Shown: positions 1 to 10,148 of the stretch, piece after piece
How the letters are laid out: each line of letters opens with the position of its first letter
How positions within the stretch are numbered: position 1 is the stretch's first letter
From: an uncultured Chloroflexota bacterium
GTDB lineage: Bacteria; Chloroflexota; Dehalococcoidia; GIF9; AB-539-J10
Direction: 5' to 3'
Length of the DNA stretch: 64,000 nucleotides
Assembly: GCA_903884455.1 (NCBI GenBank)
Contig: CAISEW010000041.1
Span: 34,086 to 98,085 of the forward strand
Made by a program: the position numbers and the translations under genes
The notes under the pieces: generated by a model
What the model saw: the letters and a program-made list of their open reading frames with translations, nothing else
What the model was told of the DNA's origin: nothing
Database searches by the model: none

Positions 1-8
1 CTATTTTT

Positions 9-1410
9 ATGGAACTAAGACCTTATCAAATGGAAGTAGCGCGGGCGGCTATGGACTCTATCCAGAAGGGAATGGGACTGACCTTTTCTGTGGAGATTGC
101 TAGGCAAGGCGGCAAAAACGAGCTTTCAGCGCATCTGGAAATTCTGCTGTTAACGCTCTATATGGCTAAGGGAGGCAATCTTATAAAGTGCTCCCCGACC
201 TTTAAGCCTCAAACCATTATATCTATAGAAAGGTTAAAGCAGAGGCTGGATGATTTCGGTTTTGCCGGCATTTATCGTCTCCAGATGGGCTATATTGTTC
301 AGCTCGGCAACGCTAAAGCCATCTTTCTATCGGCTGAGGGCTCGTCTTCAGTGGTGGGACACACCCGCTGACATACTTCTGGAGATTGATGAATCGCAAG
401 ATATTAGCAAGGAAAAGTACACCAGGGAATTCCGCCCCATGGGTTCCGCTACCAACGTGACTACGATTCTTTATGGCACTACCTGGGATGATAGCACCTT
501 GCTGGAAGAGGTAAAGCAGGCTAATCTGGAACTGGAAAGAGAGGACGGCATTAAGCGCCACTTTAGATATGATTGGCAGGAGGTAGGCCGGTACAATCCT
601 GACTATGTCAAGTTCGTCCAGGCGGAGCGGCAAAGACTGGGTGAAGAGCATCCCCTGTTCAGGACTCAATATGCTTTATTACCTATCACCCATGGCGGGG
701 GCTTCCTATCACGGCAACAGATAGCTCTGGTGCTGGGAGAACACCACAGGCAATCGCAGCCTGAGGGGAAGAGGACTTATATTGCTGGTGTAGATTTGGC
801 CGGAGAACATGAGCCGGAAATGACAGGGGAAGACGCTCCTGACAATAATAGGGGAAAAGGATGTGATTCCACAGTAATCACCATTGCCGAGGTGGATGCC
901 CGCCTGCCAAGCCTTGGCGGGCAGGCCACCAATCCATCACAGCCACTGTTGAAAGTTGTGGAGCAATACCGGTGGACGGGAACGCCCCATAGCCAACTTT
1001 TTACCCAGATGACGGATATCCTTAAGAACGTCTGGAACTGCCGCAGGATAGTGGTGGACGCCACCGGCATTGGTCAGCCTGTAGCTAGCTTTCTCAGAAA
1101 GGAACTGGGAAGCCGGATCATCCCATTTGTCATTACCTCCAAAAGCAAATCCGACATGGGCTTTGAGCTATTGTCCTTTATCAATTCCGGGAGGCTTAAA
1201 CTCTACAAGCAGGATGGCTCCAGGGAGTATAAGGAGACCCTGTTTGAGCTAGAAAGAGCCAGGGTGCAATATCGCCCCAACCAAACGATGAACTTTTATG
1301 TTGACCCTCAAGAGGGGCATGATGATCTTCTCGTGAGTCTGGCTCTGGTGATCCAGGCCGCTAAAGGTCTTAGCCCCCGGGGAGCCAAAGGTTGGCTCCG
1401 GGAAAGCTAG
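9..1410 (+). CDS. Phage terminase large subunit, split by a +1 frame change near 360 (ORFs 9-371 and 250-1410)
   Basis: Walker A-like ARQGGKNE in the first frame; Walker B-like ILLEIDESQDI immediately after the frame change; nuclease-like C-terminus; located upstream of portal/capsid genes. Confidence 0.8.
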
Positions 1411-1435
1411 GCAGGGGTCGGGCTTGCCCCCGGCT

Positions 1436-2614
1436 TCATTCCAATTTAGGCAAGTCTTTGCCTAGCTCAGCCAGGGATTCAATCCTCTTCTTAGTTTCTT
1501 CTAATTGTCCCTTATGTTCATGGGCAAACTGCGTAGCTTGCTCGTAAAACTCTTTTATCCTGGGCACAAAGGCTAACTGGGATAATATCAAGGTAACGTC
1601 GATGTAGTGCTTTTCTCCGGGAAAATCGCCGCCGCGAATCAGGGCGGTGGGTGCCAGTTCCTTGATGTAATCGCTAATGTTCTTGACCATGTCCATATTC
1701 AGATCTTTTTCCGGACCAGATATGATATATATAGCTTTGCCGGCATCCTTAGGGCTACAAGTAAGGGAAAGGTCAGAGATGGTGGCGTCTAGGGCTTGTG
1801 TCCCCCTGAAGCTTTCCAGAGCTTTGTCGCGGAAAGTCTTCTTCCTTATCTCCCAGGGAAAACGGAATGAAGGAAGCTCAGTTCTCCCCAGGCCAATGGT
1901 GGTCCATCCCTCTAGGCTGGCAATTATGTCCCCGGCGTCTATCGTCCGCGAACCTACGTATTTGGCCTTGGTTACCTCACCGGCGCACATTAAATCATAG
2001 AAGGGCTCGGCAATCATCCTGTTTATTATATCTATGTTACTAACGAGACTGGCATCTTTTCTCACATACCTCTGGTTATCCGCGAGAAAAACGGCATCCA
2101 CTAAGTCATAAGTGGATTTCAGGCAAGTGGCGGTGTTATATGTGCTCCTGGACTCTGTGGTCTGCTCGTGCTCAAAAGGCAAAACTATCAGGGCATAAAC
2201 TGGCTTGCCAATATATCTATCCTTAACTGCCTTGGCTATTATGGGTAGCGCTCCCGACCCTGTGCCGCCGGCAGCGCCAGCCATGAGAAGAAAACCATGT
2301 GTCTCGTAAAACTGTGAACTAGCTTTCACGGCATCCAGTACCTTATCACCGTCCTCCTTAGCCAATTGAGCTCCTAGCTCGTTTATCTTGCCTACCCCGT
2401 GTCCCAGGGTCTGGCGCAAGCCCAGGAGCACCCGGTGCGTGTAGTCGTTCTTGATAAACCTTAGTCCGGTCAAATCAGCCTGATCTGTATTCACGGCAAT
2501 GACGACGGGGGCTATGGTGGCCTTGCGCTGAGCATGCGCCTTGAGATTTAGCCTGGCAAAGTGGTCAGCAATCCGGCATCCACACTGCCCCAGTCCAATA
2601 ACTGTTAGCTTCAT
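1436..2614 (-). CDS. Tubulin/FtsZ-superfamily GTPase, non-canonical
   Basis: N-terminal MKLTVIGLGQCGCRIADHF nucleotide-binding start and tubulin signature-like GAAGGTGSGALP; lacks the typical FtsZ C-terminal tail. Confidence 0.7.
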   Translation of the reverse strand: MKLTVIGLGQCGCRIADHFARLNLKAHAQRKATIAPVVIAVNTDQADLTGLRFIKNDYTHRVLLGLRQTLGHGVGKINELGAQLAKEDGDKVLDAVKASSQFYETHGFLLMAGAAGGTGSGALPIIAKAVKDRYIGKPVYALIVLPFEHEQTTESRSTYNTATCLKSTYDLVDAVFLADNQRYVRKDASLVSNIDIINRMIAEPFYDLMCAGEVTKAKYVGSRTIDAGDIIASLEGWTTIGLGRTELPSFRFPWEIRKKTFRDKALESFRGTQALDATISDLSLTCSPKDAGKAIYIISGPEKDLNMDMVKNISDYIKELAPTALIRGGDFPGEKHYIDVTLILSQLAFVPRIKEFYEQATQFAHEHKGQLEETKKRIESLAELGKDLPKLE

Positions 2615-2656
2615 TTTTCCCTCCTTCTTTCTTTACCGTTGTTTACCCTCTTGTTG

Positions 2657-2807
2657 GTCATTGCGAGCGGAGCGAATGCGGAGCGCGGCAATCTCCTTCC
2701 CCCGTAGCCCCTCCGAGATTGCTTCGTCGCCCCGATGAATCGAGGCTCCTCGCAATGACAAAGGGGAGGGTATTGCTTCGGCTGACGGAGTCAGCCTCGC
2801 AATGACA
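2657..2807. repeat. Composite of GTCATTGCGAG...CAATCTC palindromic repeats
   Basis: gtcattgcgagcggagcg...ggcaatctcc followed by inverted gagattgcttcg...ctcgcaatgac and attgcttcggctgacggagtcagcctcgcaatgac. Confidence 0.85.
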
Positions 2808-2838
2808 GGAAGGGACCGTGCCTGGCAATGGCGCTCCT

Positions 2839-4401
2839 TTAGTAGTAGTAATGTGTTCTTCTCCTTATTACGAAAAAGTAAACCAGGGCGCCGATGAGCA
2901 CCACTATTGCGACTATGCTGGCAATGAATACCCATAGGGGCAGGAGTCCAGCATGTAAGGAACGGGCTGCGGTCCAGTTGCCTGCGTTCTCTGCTCTATC
3001 TACGGCTTGCACAATCCAGTAGTAGGTGCCATAAGGCAGGGCTTCTGTCGCATTCAAGGTATAGTTCGTTCCGACTATGTCCGGAACTGAAACTATGGGG
3101 TCAGCAAATCCTTCAGTGGTGATGTTGGCACTGGTCGCTATCTGCAGGCTATAGCGAACTCCACTGGGATCGGATACCGCCGACCATTCAAATGTCGGCC
3201 TCACCTTGCCTATGAATCCCACGCGGCTTCCGTCGGCTGGCGATTTGAGTTCCGGCACAGGTGGAGGGACTGATTCCATGGTGAAGTTGGCGGTGGCGTT
3301 GTTCCCGGCAGTATCGCCGGCTGTTACCGGGCGCTCGCCGTGTTGACTTTCAGGCACGGCAAAACTTGCCTCAAAGTTGCCGTTGTCGTTGGTTTCGGCT
3401 GTCGCTTTCTGGCTACCATCGTACTTTATGGACACATCTTCGGTGGCGGCAAATCCGCGACCGGTGACGGTCAGGTTTGTGCCCACGTGTCCTTCGTCAG
3501 GAGACAGCACGATGCCAGGCTCTATCTTGAAGCTGAGTGCAGTGATGGCGGCTTTTGGAGTCGATTCTCCGTAGGCAGTCACGTTATACGTGCCTTTGGG
3601 CATTTCGGGCACCTCGAAGCTTTTTTCCCAGTAACCTTCGTCGTCAGCATCAACCCTGATTTCTGTCCCCACTTCCTCTCCTGCAAATAATATCCTGATG
3701 TACCTGTCGTTAGCATAAAATCCGTTGCCTGTCATAGTTATGTTGTCGCCTACGGTGCCCGATGATTTATCCAGGCTTATCCCCGGCGTTACTTCGAAGG
3801 TGGCATCCTTGACTTGATAGAAGCTGCTGCTGGCACCCTGGGCGTCTATTTTATGGTTTCCCGTGGTGGAAGGAGGAATTTGGAAACTCCGCTGCCAATT
3901 GCCCGTGGCATTCGCCGTGATATTCCCTGGTATCGGTGCATAGCCGGTGCTATTGAGGTAATACCTCAGCTCGATGCCTGTTTCATTCTTGGCAAATCCA
4001 TGGCCTTGCACGGTAACATTAGTGCCCACAGGACCTTTGGCAGGACTTATTGTCAGCCCCGGCTTCACGGTAAAGTTTTCCGTAGCTTGAGGGGTAGTGT
4101 CTATATCAGCACGCACTTCGTGTGCGCCTTTGCAGCTTTCGGGAACGGTGAAGGTGACATTGAAGCTTCCCGTACTGGTGGTCTGGACATCTATCATCCA
4201 GTCCCCGGCATAGTAAATATCAACCCACTTACGAGCCGTAAAGTTATAGCCATAGACGGTAACCTCTGTTCCGGGCACTCCGTCACCGGGGTCGAGCGTG
4301 ATAGAAGGTCCTATGCCATCGGCTTGTGCAGGCGTAGCCGGCAGGGCCATAGCTACAAGGCAAACGATGAAAACAACCAGTAACCGAGATAGCACACGCA
4401 T
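2839..4401 (-). CDS. Secreted surface protein with IPT/TIG-like repeats and C-terminal TM anchor
   Basis: Signal peptide; repeated G-x-VGTNVTVxGxGF modules; C-terminal LLPLWVFIASIVAIVVLIGALVYFFVIRRRTHYYY. Confidence 0.75.
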   Translation of the reverse strand: MRVLSRLLVVFIVCLVAMALPATPAQADGIGPSITLDPGDGVPGTEVTVYGYNFTARKWVDIYYAGDWMIDVQTTSTGSFNVTFTVPESCKGAHEVRADIDTTPQATENFTVKPGLTISPAKGPVGTNVTVQGHGFAKNETGIELRYYLNSTGYAPIPGNITANATGNWQRSFQIPPSTTGNHKIDAQGASSSFYQVKDATFEVTPGISLDKSSGTVGDNITMTGNGFYANDRYIRILFAGEEVGTEIRVDADDEGYWEKSFEVPEMPKGTYNVTAYGESTPKAAITALSFKIEPGIVLSPDEGHVGTNLTVTGRGFAATEDVSIKYDGSQKATAETNDNGNFEASFAVPESQHGERPVTAGDTAGNNATANFTMESVPPPVPELKSPADGSRVGFIGKVRPTFEWSAVSDPSGVRYSLQIATSANITTEGFADPIVSVPDIVGTNYTLNATEALPYGTYYWIVQAVDRAENAGNWTAARSLHAGLLPLWVFIASIVAIVVLIGALVYFFVIRRRTHYYY

Positions 4402-4483
4402 TTAACTCACCTCCCTTTTGCTATTATAAACGAAAATGACCAGAAAAAGTAAGTAGTCTTGACTATTTTGGGACAAATTTGTT

Positions 4484-4569
4484 GAGATTGCTTCGGCTGA
4501 TTTCATCAGCCTCGCAATGACAGGAAGGGAATGTCATTGCGAGCACCTGAAAGGTGCGTGGCAATCCCC
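4484..4569. repeat. Two GTCATTGCGAG-family palindromic repeats
   Basis: gagattgcttcggctgatttcatcagcctcgcaatgac and gtcattgcgagcacctgaaaggtgcgtggcaatccc. Confidence 0.85.
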
Positions 4570-4702
4570 ACAGTTAAATTCCAAAATCCAAACTCCAAAC
4601 AAATCCCTTCAAAATGCAAAAATAGCGGTAGTAACAAGAATACAGAATCCAGTAGGGAAATCTTCTGAATACTGAATTCTGACTACTGGCTACTGACTAT
4701 TA

Positions 4703-6262
4703 CTAGTAGTAGTATCTTCTCCTTATTACCAAAGCGCGAATCAAAGCGCCGAGAAGCACCGCTATTGCCACTATGATGAGAATGAATGCCCACATAGGCA
4801 AGAGTCCAGCACGGAAAGAGTGAGCCGCAGTCCAGCCTCTTTCGTTCCCTGCGCCGTCTACGGCTTGCACAATCCAGTAGTAAGTGCCATCAGGCAGGGC
4901 ATCTGTCGCATTCAGGGTGTAGTTCGTCCCGACTATGTCCGCAACTGAAACTATGGGGTGAGCGAATTCTCCGGTGGTGGTGACGTTGGCACTGGTTGCT
5001 ATCTGCAGGCTATAGTGAACTCCACTGTCATCGGATACTGCTGACCAACTGAACGTCGGCGTCACCTTGCCCATGAGTCCCGCCCAACCTCCGTTGGATG
5101 GTGAAATGAGTGTTGGTATGTCCGGAGGATGTGATTCCATGATGAGGATAGCAGTGGCATTATTCCCCCCAACATCCGTGGCTATTATTTGGCGCTCACC
5201 ATGTGGGCTCTCAGGCACGACAAAGATTGCCTCAAAGCTGCCTGTGTCGTTGGTCGTGGCTGTTGCTTTCTGGTTACCATCGTACATTATGACCACATCT
5301 TTGTTGGCGGCGAATCCATGGCCCGTGACGGTCAAGTTCATGCCCACGTATCCTTCGTCGGGGGGCAACACGATGTCCGGCTCTATCTTGAAGCTGAGCT
5401 CGCTGATATCTTCTTTCTTAGTCCATTCTCCCTCGGCGGCCACGCTATACGTGCCTGCGGGCATTTCGGGCACCTCGAAGCTTCCCTCCCAGTTACCTTG
5501 AGAATCGGCTTTGATGCCTGTGACCACTGCCTCCCCATCAAACAATATCTGGATGTTCTTTTCATAAGCCACAAATCTGCTGCCCGTCATGGTTATTGCA
5601 TCGCCCATGCTGCCCCATGGTTTATCTAGGCTTACCTCTGACGTTACTCTAAAAATGGCATCTTGGACCTCATAAAACTGGCTCTCAGCACCCTGGGCAT
5701 CTATCTTATGTTCTCCCTTGGTGGAGGGGGGAATTGAGAAACTCGTCTCCCAACTGCCCGTGGCATTGGCTACTATACGCCTTTGTATCGTTTGGTAGTT
5801 GTCATTGAGGTAATACATCAACTCGATGCCCTGTTCATTCTGGGCAAAGCCCTGTCCTGTCACGGTAACATTAGTGCCCACAGGACCTTCGGCAAGACTT
5901 ATTGTCAACCCCGGCTTCACGGCGAAGTAAGTATCTACTCTGACAGTCCCTATGTAGGTCCCTACCACAGCGAGTAATTTGTGGTCTCCCTTACAGCTTT
6001 CAGGGATGGTGAGGTGGATTGTGAAATCTCCACTGCCATCGGTCTGGCCTGTGGCTACGTGGGTCTCGTCATAATAGATGTCCACATACTTGCCGTCATC
6101 AAAGTACTGGCCAGTGACGATGATCTCTGTTCCGGGGGCTCCTGAGCCAGGGGAGAGCTGGATGGAAGGTCCTCCACACTGAGCCTGTGCGGGCACAGCT
6201 GGCAGGGTCATAGTGACAAGGCAGACGACGAGAACGATGACCAATCGAGATAGTAAGCGCAT
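4703..6262 (-). CDS. Paralogous TIG-repeat surface protein with C-terminal TM anchor
   Basis: Strong similarity along its length to the 2839-4401 product; C-terminal LLPMWAFILIIVAIAVLLGALIRALVIRRRYYY. Confidence 0.75.
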   Translation of the reverse strand: MRLLSRLVIVLVVCLVTMTLPAVPAQAQCGGPSIQLSPGSGAPGTEIIVTGQYFDDGKYVDIYYDETHVATGQTDGSGDFTIHLTIPESCKGDHKLLAVVGTYIGTVRVDTYFAVKPGLTISLAEGPVGTNVTVTGQGFAQNEQGIELMYYLNDNYQTIQRRIVANATGSWETSFSIPPSTKGEHKIDAQGAESQFYEVQDAIFRVTSEVSLDKPWGSMGDAITMTGSRFVAYEKNIQILFDGEAVVTGIKADSQGNWEGSFEVPEMPAGTYSVAAEGEWTKKEDISELSFKIEPDIVLPPDEGYVGMNLTVTGHGFAANKDVVIMYDGNQKATATTNDTGSFEAIFVVPESPHGERQIIATDVGGNNATAILIMESHPPDIPTLISPSNGGWAGLMGKVTPTFSWSAVSDDSGVHYSLQIATSANVTTTGEFAHPIVSVADIVGTNYTLNATDALPDGTYYWIVQAVDGAGNERGWTAAHSFRAGLLPMWAFILIIVAIAVLLGALIRALVIRRRYYY

Positions 6263-6342
6263 TTGACTATTCTTTCGTTATTATAACCGAAAAGTATACC
6301 AGAAAGTAAAGCGGGCTACCCCTGCCACTATGCTTTTCTATA

Positions 6343-6430
6343 TGTCATTGCGAGTCCCGATTTATCGGGACGTGGCAATCCCTGCCCCTCCGAGATTGCT
6401 TCGGCTGACTAAAGTCAGCCTCGCAATGAC
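6343..6430. repeat. Two GTCATTGCGAG-family palindromic repeats
   Basis: tgtcattgcgagtcccgatttatcgggacgtggcaatccc and gagattgcttcggctgactaaagtcagcctcgcaatgac. Confidence 0.85.
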
Positions 6431-6453
6431 AAATGGGAATACACTGAGCATTT

Positions 6454-6488
6454 GTGGAAAAAGGGAGGGGCGGCTTTCGCCGCCCCTC
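6454..6488 (-). terminator. Rho-independent terminator of the S-layer-like gene
   Basis: Perfect 10-bp stem GAGGGGCGGC-tttc-GCCGCCCCTC; on the minus strand it is followed by a T-rich run (ccctttttcc). Confidence 0.75.
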
Positions 6489-6539
6489 TTGGAAATCACC
6501 TTTACCTCTCCCTCGAAGAGAGGGTTAGGTGGGGTGTGC

Positions 6540-9500
6540 TTATACCCGACGAGTCCTGAAGATGAGCACTATGACCACAATCACCAGAACCGCGCCGATG
6601 GCGATAACTACCCACACCCAGAATGGGGTTGCGGGAGCTGGGTGCGACGTAGCTTCGTGCGCTTGCAGTGCCGCCGCACTGTCGAAGCACAGACCGTCAA
6701 TTGGATCACAGAACGCACCCTGTGCTCCTGTGGTAAAGGTGCCTATGACGCTCGTGCTTATGACAGCACCTGCATTGTAGGCGGTCACCTGCCAGTAGTA
6801 GGTGGTGCCGTGGGTCAGCGTTCCGGTATAAGTGCAGGCTGTGGTGGTCAGGCCGGTCTTGGTTTGGAGGGGGCTGGAAAGATCAGCGTTGGCCGACAGC
6901 ACCCACTTGAACGCATCAGCAGTAGCTGTCATGTGCCAGCTGAAGCCCACATTCATTGTACCCACACCGGTGGCTCCGGGCGCAGGAGCGACAAGGTCGA
7001 TCGCGGCAGCTCCCACACTGGGAGCAATTGTGACCTTCATGGGATCAGACCACCAGCTGTGGATTACTTGACAGGTCCCAGCCTGGGTAGCTCTGACTCT
7101 CATGTAGTAGGTGGTTTCACAAGAAAGCCCTTCTCCACCCACTCCTCCCGCGACCAAGTAGCTAGTAGGGGTTTTACTGCCTTCGCGAGGAGCTGATATG
7201 GTGTCAAACACAGCGGTGAAGTCCTCGTCCAGTGCAAACTGTATTTCATAGTGGCAGGCATCGCACAGGCCGTCCCACGTGATGCCAAACGGTGCATTGT
7301 AGCATGAGCAGGGGTCGGCTTTGATGGTCGTGTTGCCAGTAGGAGATGTCACGTCGGGAGCCTTCTTGGCATAGCAGTCCTCGAAGGTCCAGACAGCGCC
7401 ATCTTCGTGATTGGACATGTCGTAGCCATATTCCGAGGCGCCCCAGGAGTCAATGGCAAAGAGCTTGCTGTTGCTATCTGGAGTCAGACAACCGCAGATC
7501 TTCAGGGCATTGGGCGTTGCCTGGAAGCCTACCTCGTAGTCAAGGCCCACAGTCAGGTAATCCCACTCAACACACGTCGCGCACTCTATGGTTTCGGCAG
7601 GGTTGAGCGAGCGGGCCACGCCGGTCTGCCAACACGTCCAGGTGTTACAGTCAGGGGCACCGGCGTAGTCACAATACTCTCTGGTGAAGCTGGCGTAGAG
7701 GACGCCGCCGGTGGCAGCGCTGGTGTAGGGATTGCCATTAATATTGCTCAGTACCAGGCCGGTGTAGCTCAAGTCATGCCTGGCACCCGTGTCTGCCCAG
7801 TCATCGCTTGTGCCAAGGACCCAGCGGTAGATGCCGCCGTTGTAGTCGTCGCCGCCCCATCCCTCTATAGCAGCGTAGATTATATTATTGGTGTCGAAGT
7901 AGGTATCGAAAGCCACGCTGGTGTGGCCCTCAACGGGAGTCGTCGCGTCGTTGCCAGCTGCATCCTGCAGATGGGTGAAGGTCTCACCTCCATCGTCGGA
8001 GTAAGCAACCTCACCATCAAACATGCCGCCGACAAGGACATAGTCGCCATGGACAGCGATGCTCCAACCATAAGTGTTCAGCTTGCTGTCCACCGCGTCA
8101 TGCCAGCCATCAGAATCGTACATGGAAACGTCGCCATTATAATCCAGGGCATAGAGGGTATCGGCGTCTTTGGCGACCAGGTCCACGATCTCGGTTAGCG
8201 TGGTGGATGGTAAGGGGGTCCAGCAACCCAGGGTTTCCAGGTCATTCCGGTACACATTGCTGGTCCCATAGTCCACGAGATAGACGGTATCTCCGGTTGT
8301 TTCAGTCAGAGGCAGCCTGAGCAAGCCCGCTTCGGAACCATCTGTGTATTCATACCATGTTGTGCCTGTGAGCTCGCCGCACCAGGTCCTCAGCCATTTG
8401 CCGCTGTATTCCTCAGCCTCGGGAAGGCTCGTAGCTTTGAGCCAGACGCTGTCACAGCCAGCACCCTGACGCTGCCCGTTATTAACGCTGACAAGCATCA
8501 TCTTGTTGCAGTCGGGCGAGACCGCGACATCGGACAGGTAGTCGATCGCAGTGTCAACCAGGCTGAGCTGGTTCCAGGTATTGCCGCCGTCGAAAGTTAC
8601 CGACCAGGCGCCCTCGTCGTAATCGAAAACGCCCTGGAGGGCGACAGCGTAAGCCTTGTCTGCGCTGACAAAGGATACCGCCATGGCGGTCTCTCCGGTG
8701 GGTGGCTTGCAAGCCTTCAGCCATCGCTGACAGCAGATATCCATGTTGTGGATGCCCGTGTTGCGATAGACCTGGACGCCCGCACAGCCGCCACCGTTAT
8801 AGAGGCTGGTTCCGCTGCCTAGCACGCCGGCGATAGCCTCACCTTCGGCTATGGTACCGTAGTAGGAGACATTGGTCAGCCAGAGTTCGCCGTTCTTGAC
8901 CTGCTGTACTACGGGGTCGGCGGAGTCATTGTCCACCCGCACTATCTTGCATGCGGAATAGCCCGTATTATAATCATAGTAGTTCACCCAGACCCAGAGA
9001 ACTCTGGTATCGGTGCTCTTACTGTTGTAGTCGCTGGGCAGGGTCAGGCCGGCTATTGATCTGACGTCGTACGAGATACCGCTTGATAGCAGATTCTCAT
9101 TGTGTAGTACGAGCACAGCGTCGATGCCCAGAGTGGACTTCGCGTTCCAGCCCGGGGTTGATAGCATACTACCGGACTGCAGGTAGATATCCGAGTAGGG
9201 CATGTTGTAGGGAACAACGGTGGTAACCAGGAGGGTCTTGTCCGTCGCATAGCTGGGTGAGAATTCCATGAAGGTAACGCCAATCGAGGTAAAGCTGGCA
9301 GCGGTAGAGCTGCCGACGTTATCCCAGCCAGCATAGGCTGTGGCATCCTGCCAGGCACCGGCGCTCTCTCCGGTAACCGTGCAGCGGAAAAGCAGGGAGT
9401 ATCCGCTCAAATCGGAGCCACCGGCGACGATATCCCGCTTGCCGGCCACTTCGGGGGAGACGGCGAGGTCAGCGACTGACCCGCCTGAGGGGTTGAAGTA

Positions 9501-10016
9501 TTTGCCGTTATCCGTAACTTCGCCGGCGTCATTGAAGGTCGTGCCGCCGTCGTTGGAGAAGTAAACACGGAGTTCAGTGGTATTAGTCCAGAAAACGACA
9601 GCCACGAAGTTGGGGTCCACCCCGTCGGTCTCGACTCGCAGCAATTGACTTATGCTGACTGTCTTGTCTACTTTCGCCAGTGCATCGGTGAGGTCGGTCC
9701 AGGTGGCAGCGCCGTCATCGGACTTCAGCACGCGATAACTCTGATTACTCCAACTCTCATCATATCCATATACCACGGCGTAGGTCACTGCTCCTTCGGA
9801 AGCCAGGGCATAATCGATAATCGTGCTCTGTGGTGACAGGACCCAGCCGGCCATGGTGGGAGTGTCCGTCATGCTCCATTCGGCCTTTACATTATTATTG
9901 CCATTGGCGGCGCTCACCTTGTGGGCGGGTGCCGCTGTAATAAACAGACTGAGCGCCAGTGCCGCAGCGATGAGTATATACATCGCCCTCACTGGCCACT
10001 CTCTTGATTTAATCAT
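6540..10016 (-). CDS. Very large secreted, BNR/beta-propeller-like surface protein; S-layer candidate
   Basis: ORF 6540-10088; start placed at ATG 10014-10016 (MIKSREWPVRAMYILIAAALALSLFITAAPA) behind an AAAGGAGGA-type RBS; signal peptide; C-terminal TPFWVWVVIAIGAVLVIVVIVLIFRTRRV. Confidence 0.7.
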   Translation of the reverse strand: MIKSREWPVRAMYILIAAALALSLFITAAPAHKVSAANGNNNVKAEWSMTDTPTMAGWVLSPQSTIIDYALASEGAVTYAVVYGYDESWSNQSYRVLKSDDGAATWTDLTDALAKVDKTVSISQLLRVETDGVDPNFVAVVFWTNTTELRVYFSNDGGTTFNDAGEVTDNGKYFNPSGGSVADLAVSPEVAGKRDIVAGGSDLSGYSLLFRCTVTGESAGAWQDATAYAGWDNVGSSTAASFTSIGVTFMEFSPSYATDKTLLVTTVVPYNMPYSDIYLQSGSMLSTPGWNAKSTLGIDAVLVLHNENLLSSGISYDVRSIAGLTLPSDYNSKSTDTRVLWVWVNYYDYNTGYSACKIVRVDNDSADPVVQQVKNGELWLTNVSYYGTIAEGEAIAGVLGSGTSLYNGGGCAGVQVYRNTGIHNMDICCQRWLKACKPPTGETAMAVSFVSADKAYAVALQGVFDYDEGAWSVTFDGGNTWNQLSLVDTAIDYLSDVAVSPDCNKMMLVSVNNGQRQGAGCDSVWLKATSLPEAEEYSGKWLRTWCGELTGTTWYEYTDGSEAGLLRLPLTETTGDTVYLVDYGTSNVYRNDLETLGCWTPLPSTTLTEIVDLVAKDADTLYALDYNGDVSMYDSDGWHDAVDSKLNTYGWSIAVHGDYVLVGGMFDGEVAYSDDGGETFTHLQDAAGNDATTPVEGHTSVAFDTYFDTNNIIYAAIEGWGGDDYNGGIYRWVLGTSDDWADTGARHDLSYTGLVLSNINGNPYTSAATGGVLYASFTREYCDYAGAPDCNTWTCWQTGVARSLNPAETIECATCVEWDYLTVGLDYEVGFQATPNALKICGCLTPDSNSKLFAIDSWGASEYGYDMSNHEDGAVWTFEDCYAKKAPDVTSPTGNTTIKADPCSCYNAPFGITWDGLCDACHYEIQFALDEDFTAVFDTISAPREGSKTPTSYLVAGGVGGEGLSCETTYYMRVRATQAGTCQVIHSWWSDPMKVTIAPSVGAAAIDLVAPAPGATGVGTMNVGFSWHMTATADAFKWVLSANADLSSPLQTKTGLTTTACTYTGTLTHGTTYYWQVTAYNAGAVISTSVIGTFTTGAQGAFCDPIDGLCFDSAAALQAHEATSHPAPATPFWVWVVIAIGAVLVIVVIVLIFRTRRV

Positions 10017-10148
10017 TATTTCCTCCTTTATAGGTATCCAACTTATCTTCACTCTCGCCCGAGGTCGACCCCTCAGGGCTCGAGTCATTGGAAACGTTTT
10101 TTCAGTAAACCTAGTTTTAAGCCTGCCTCATTTCAGGCTGCCCTTTTT

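Noticed and set aside
250-370. ATG 250 as an independent gene start
   Set aside because: The 250-370 segment is the out-of-frame reading of terminase codons; meaningful sequence begins only after ~365.
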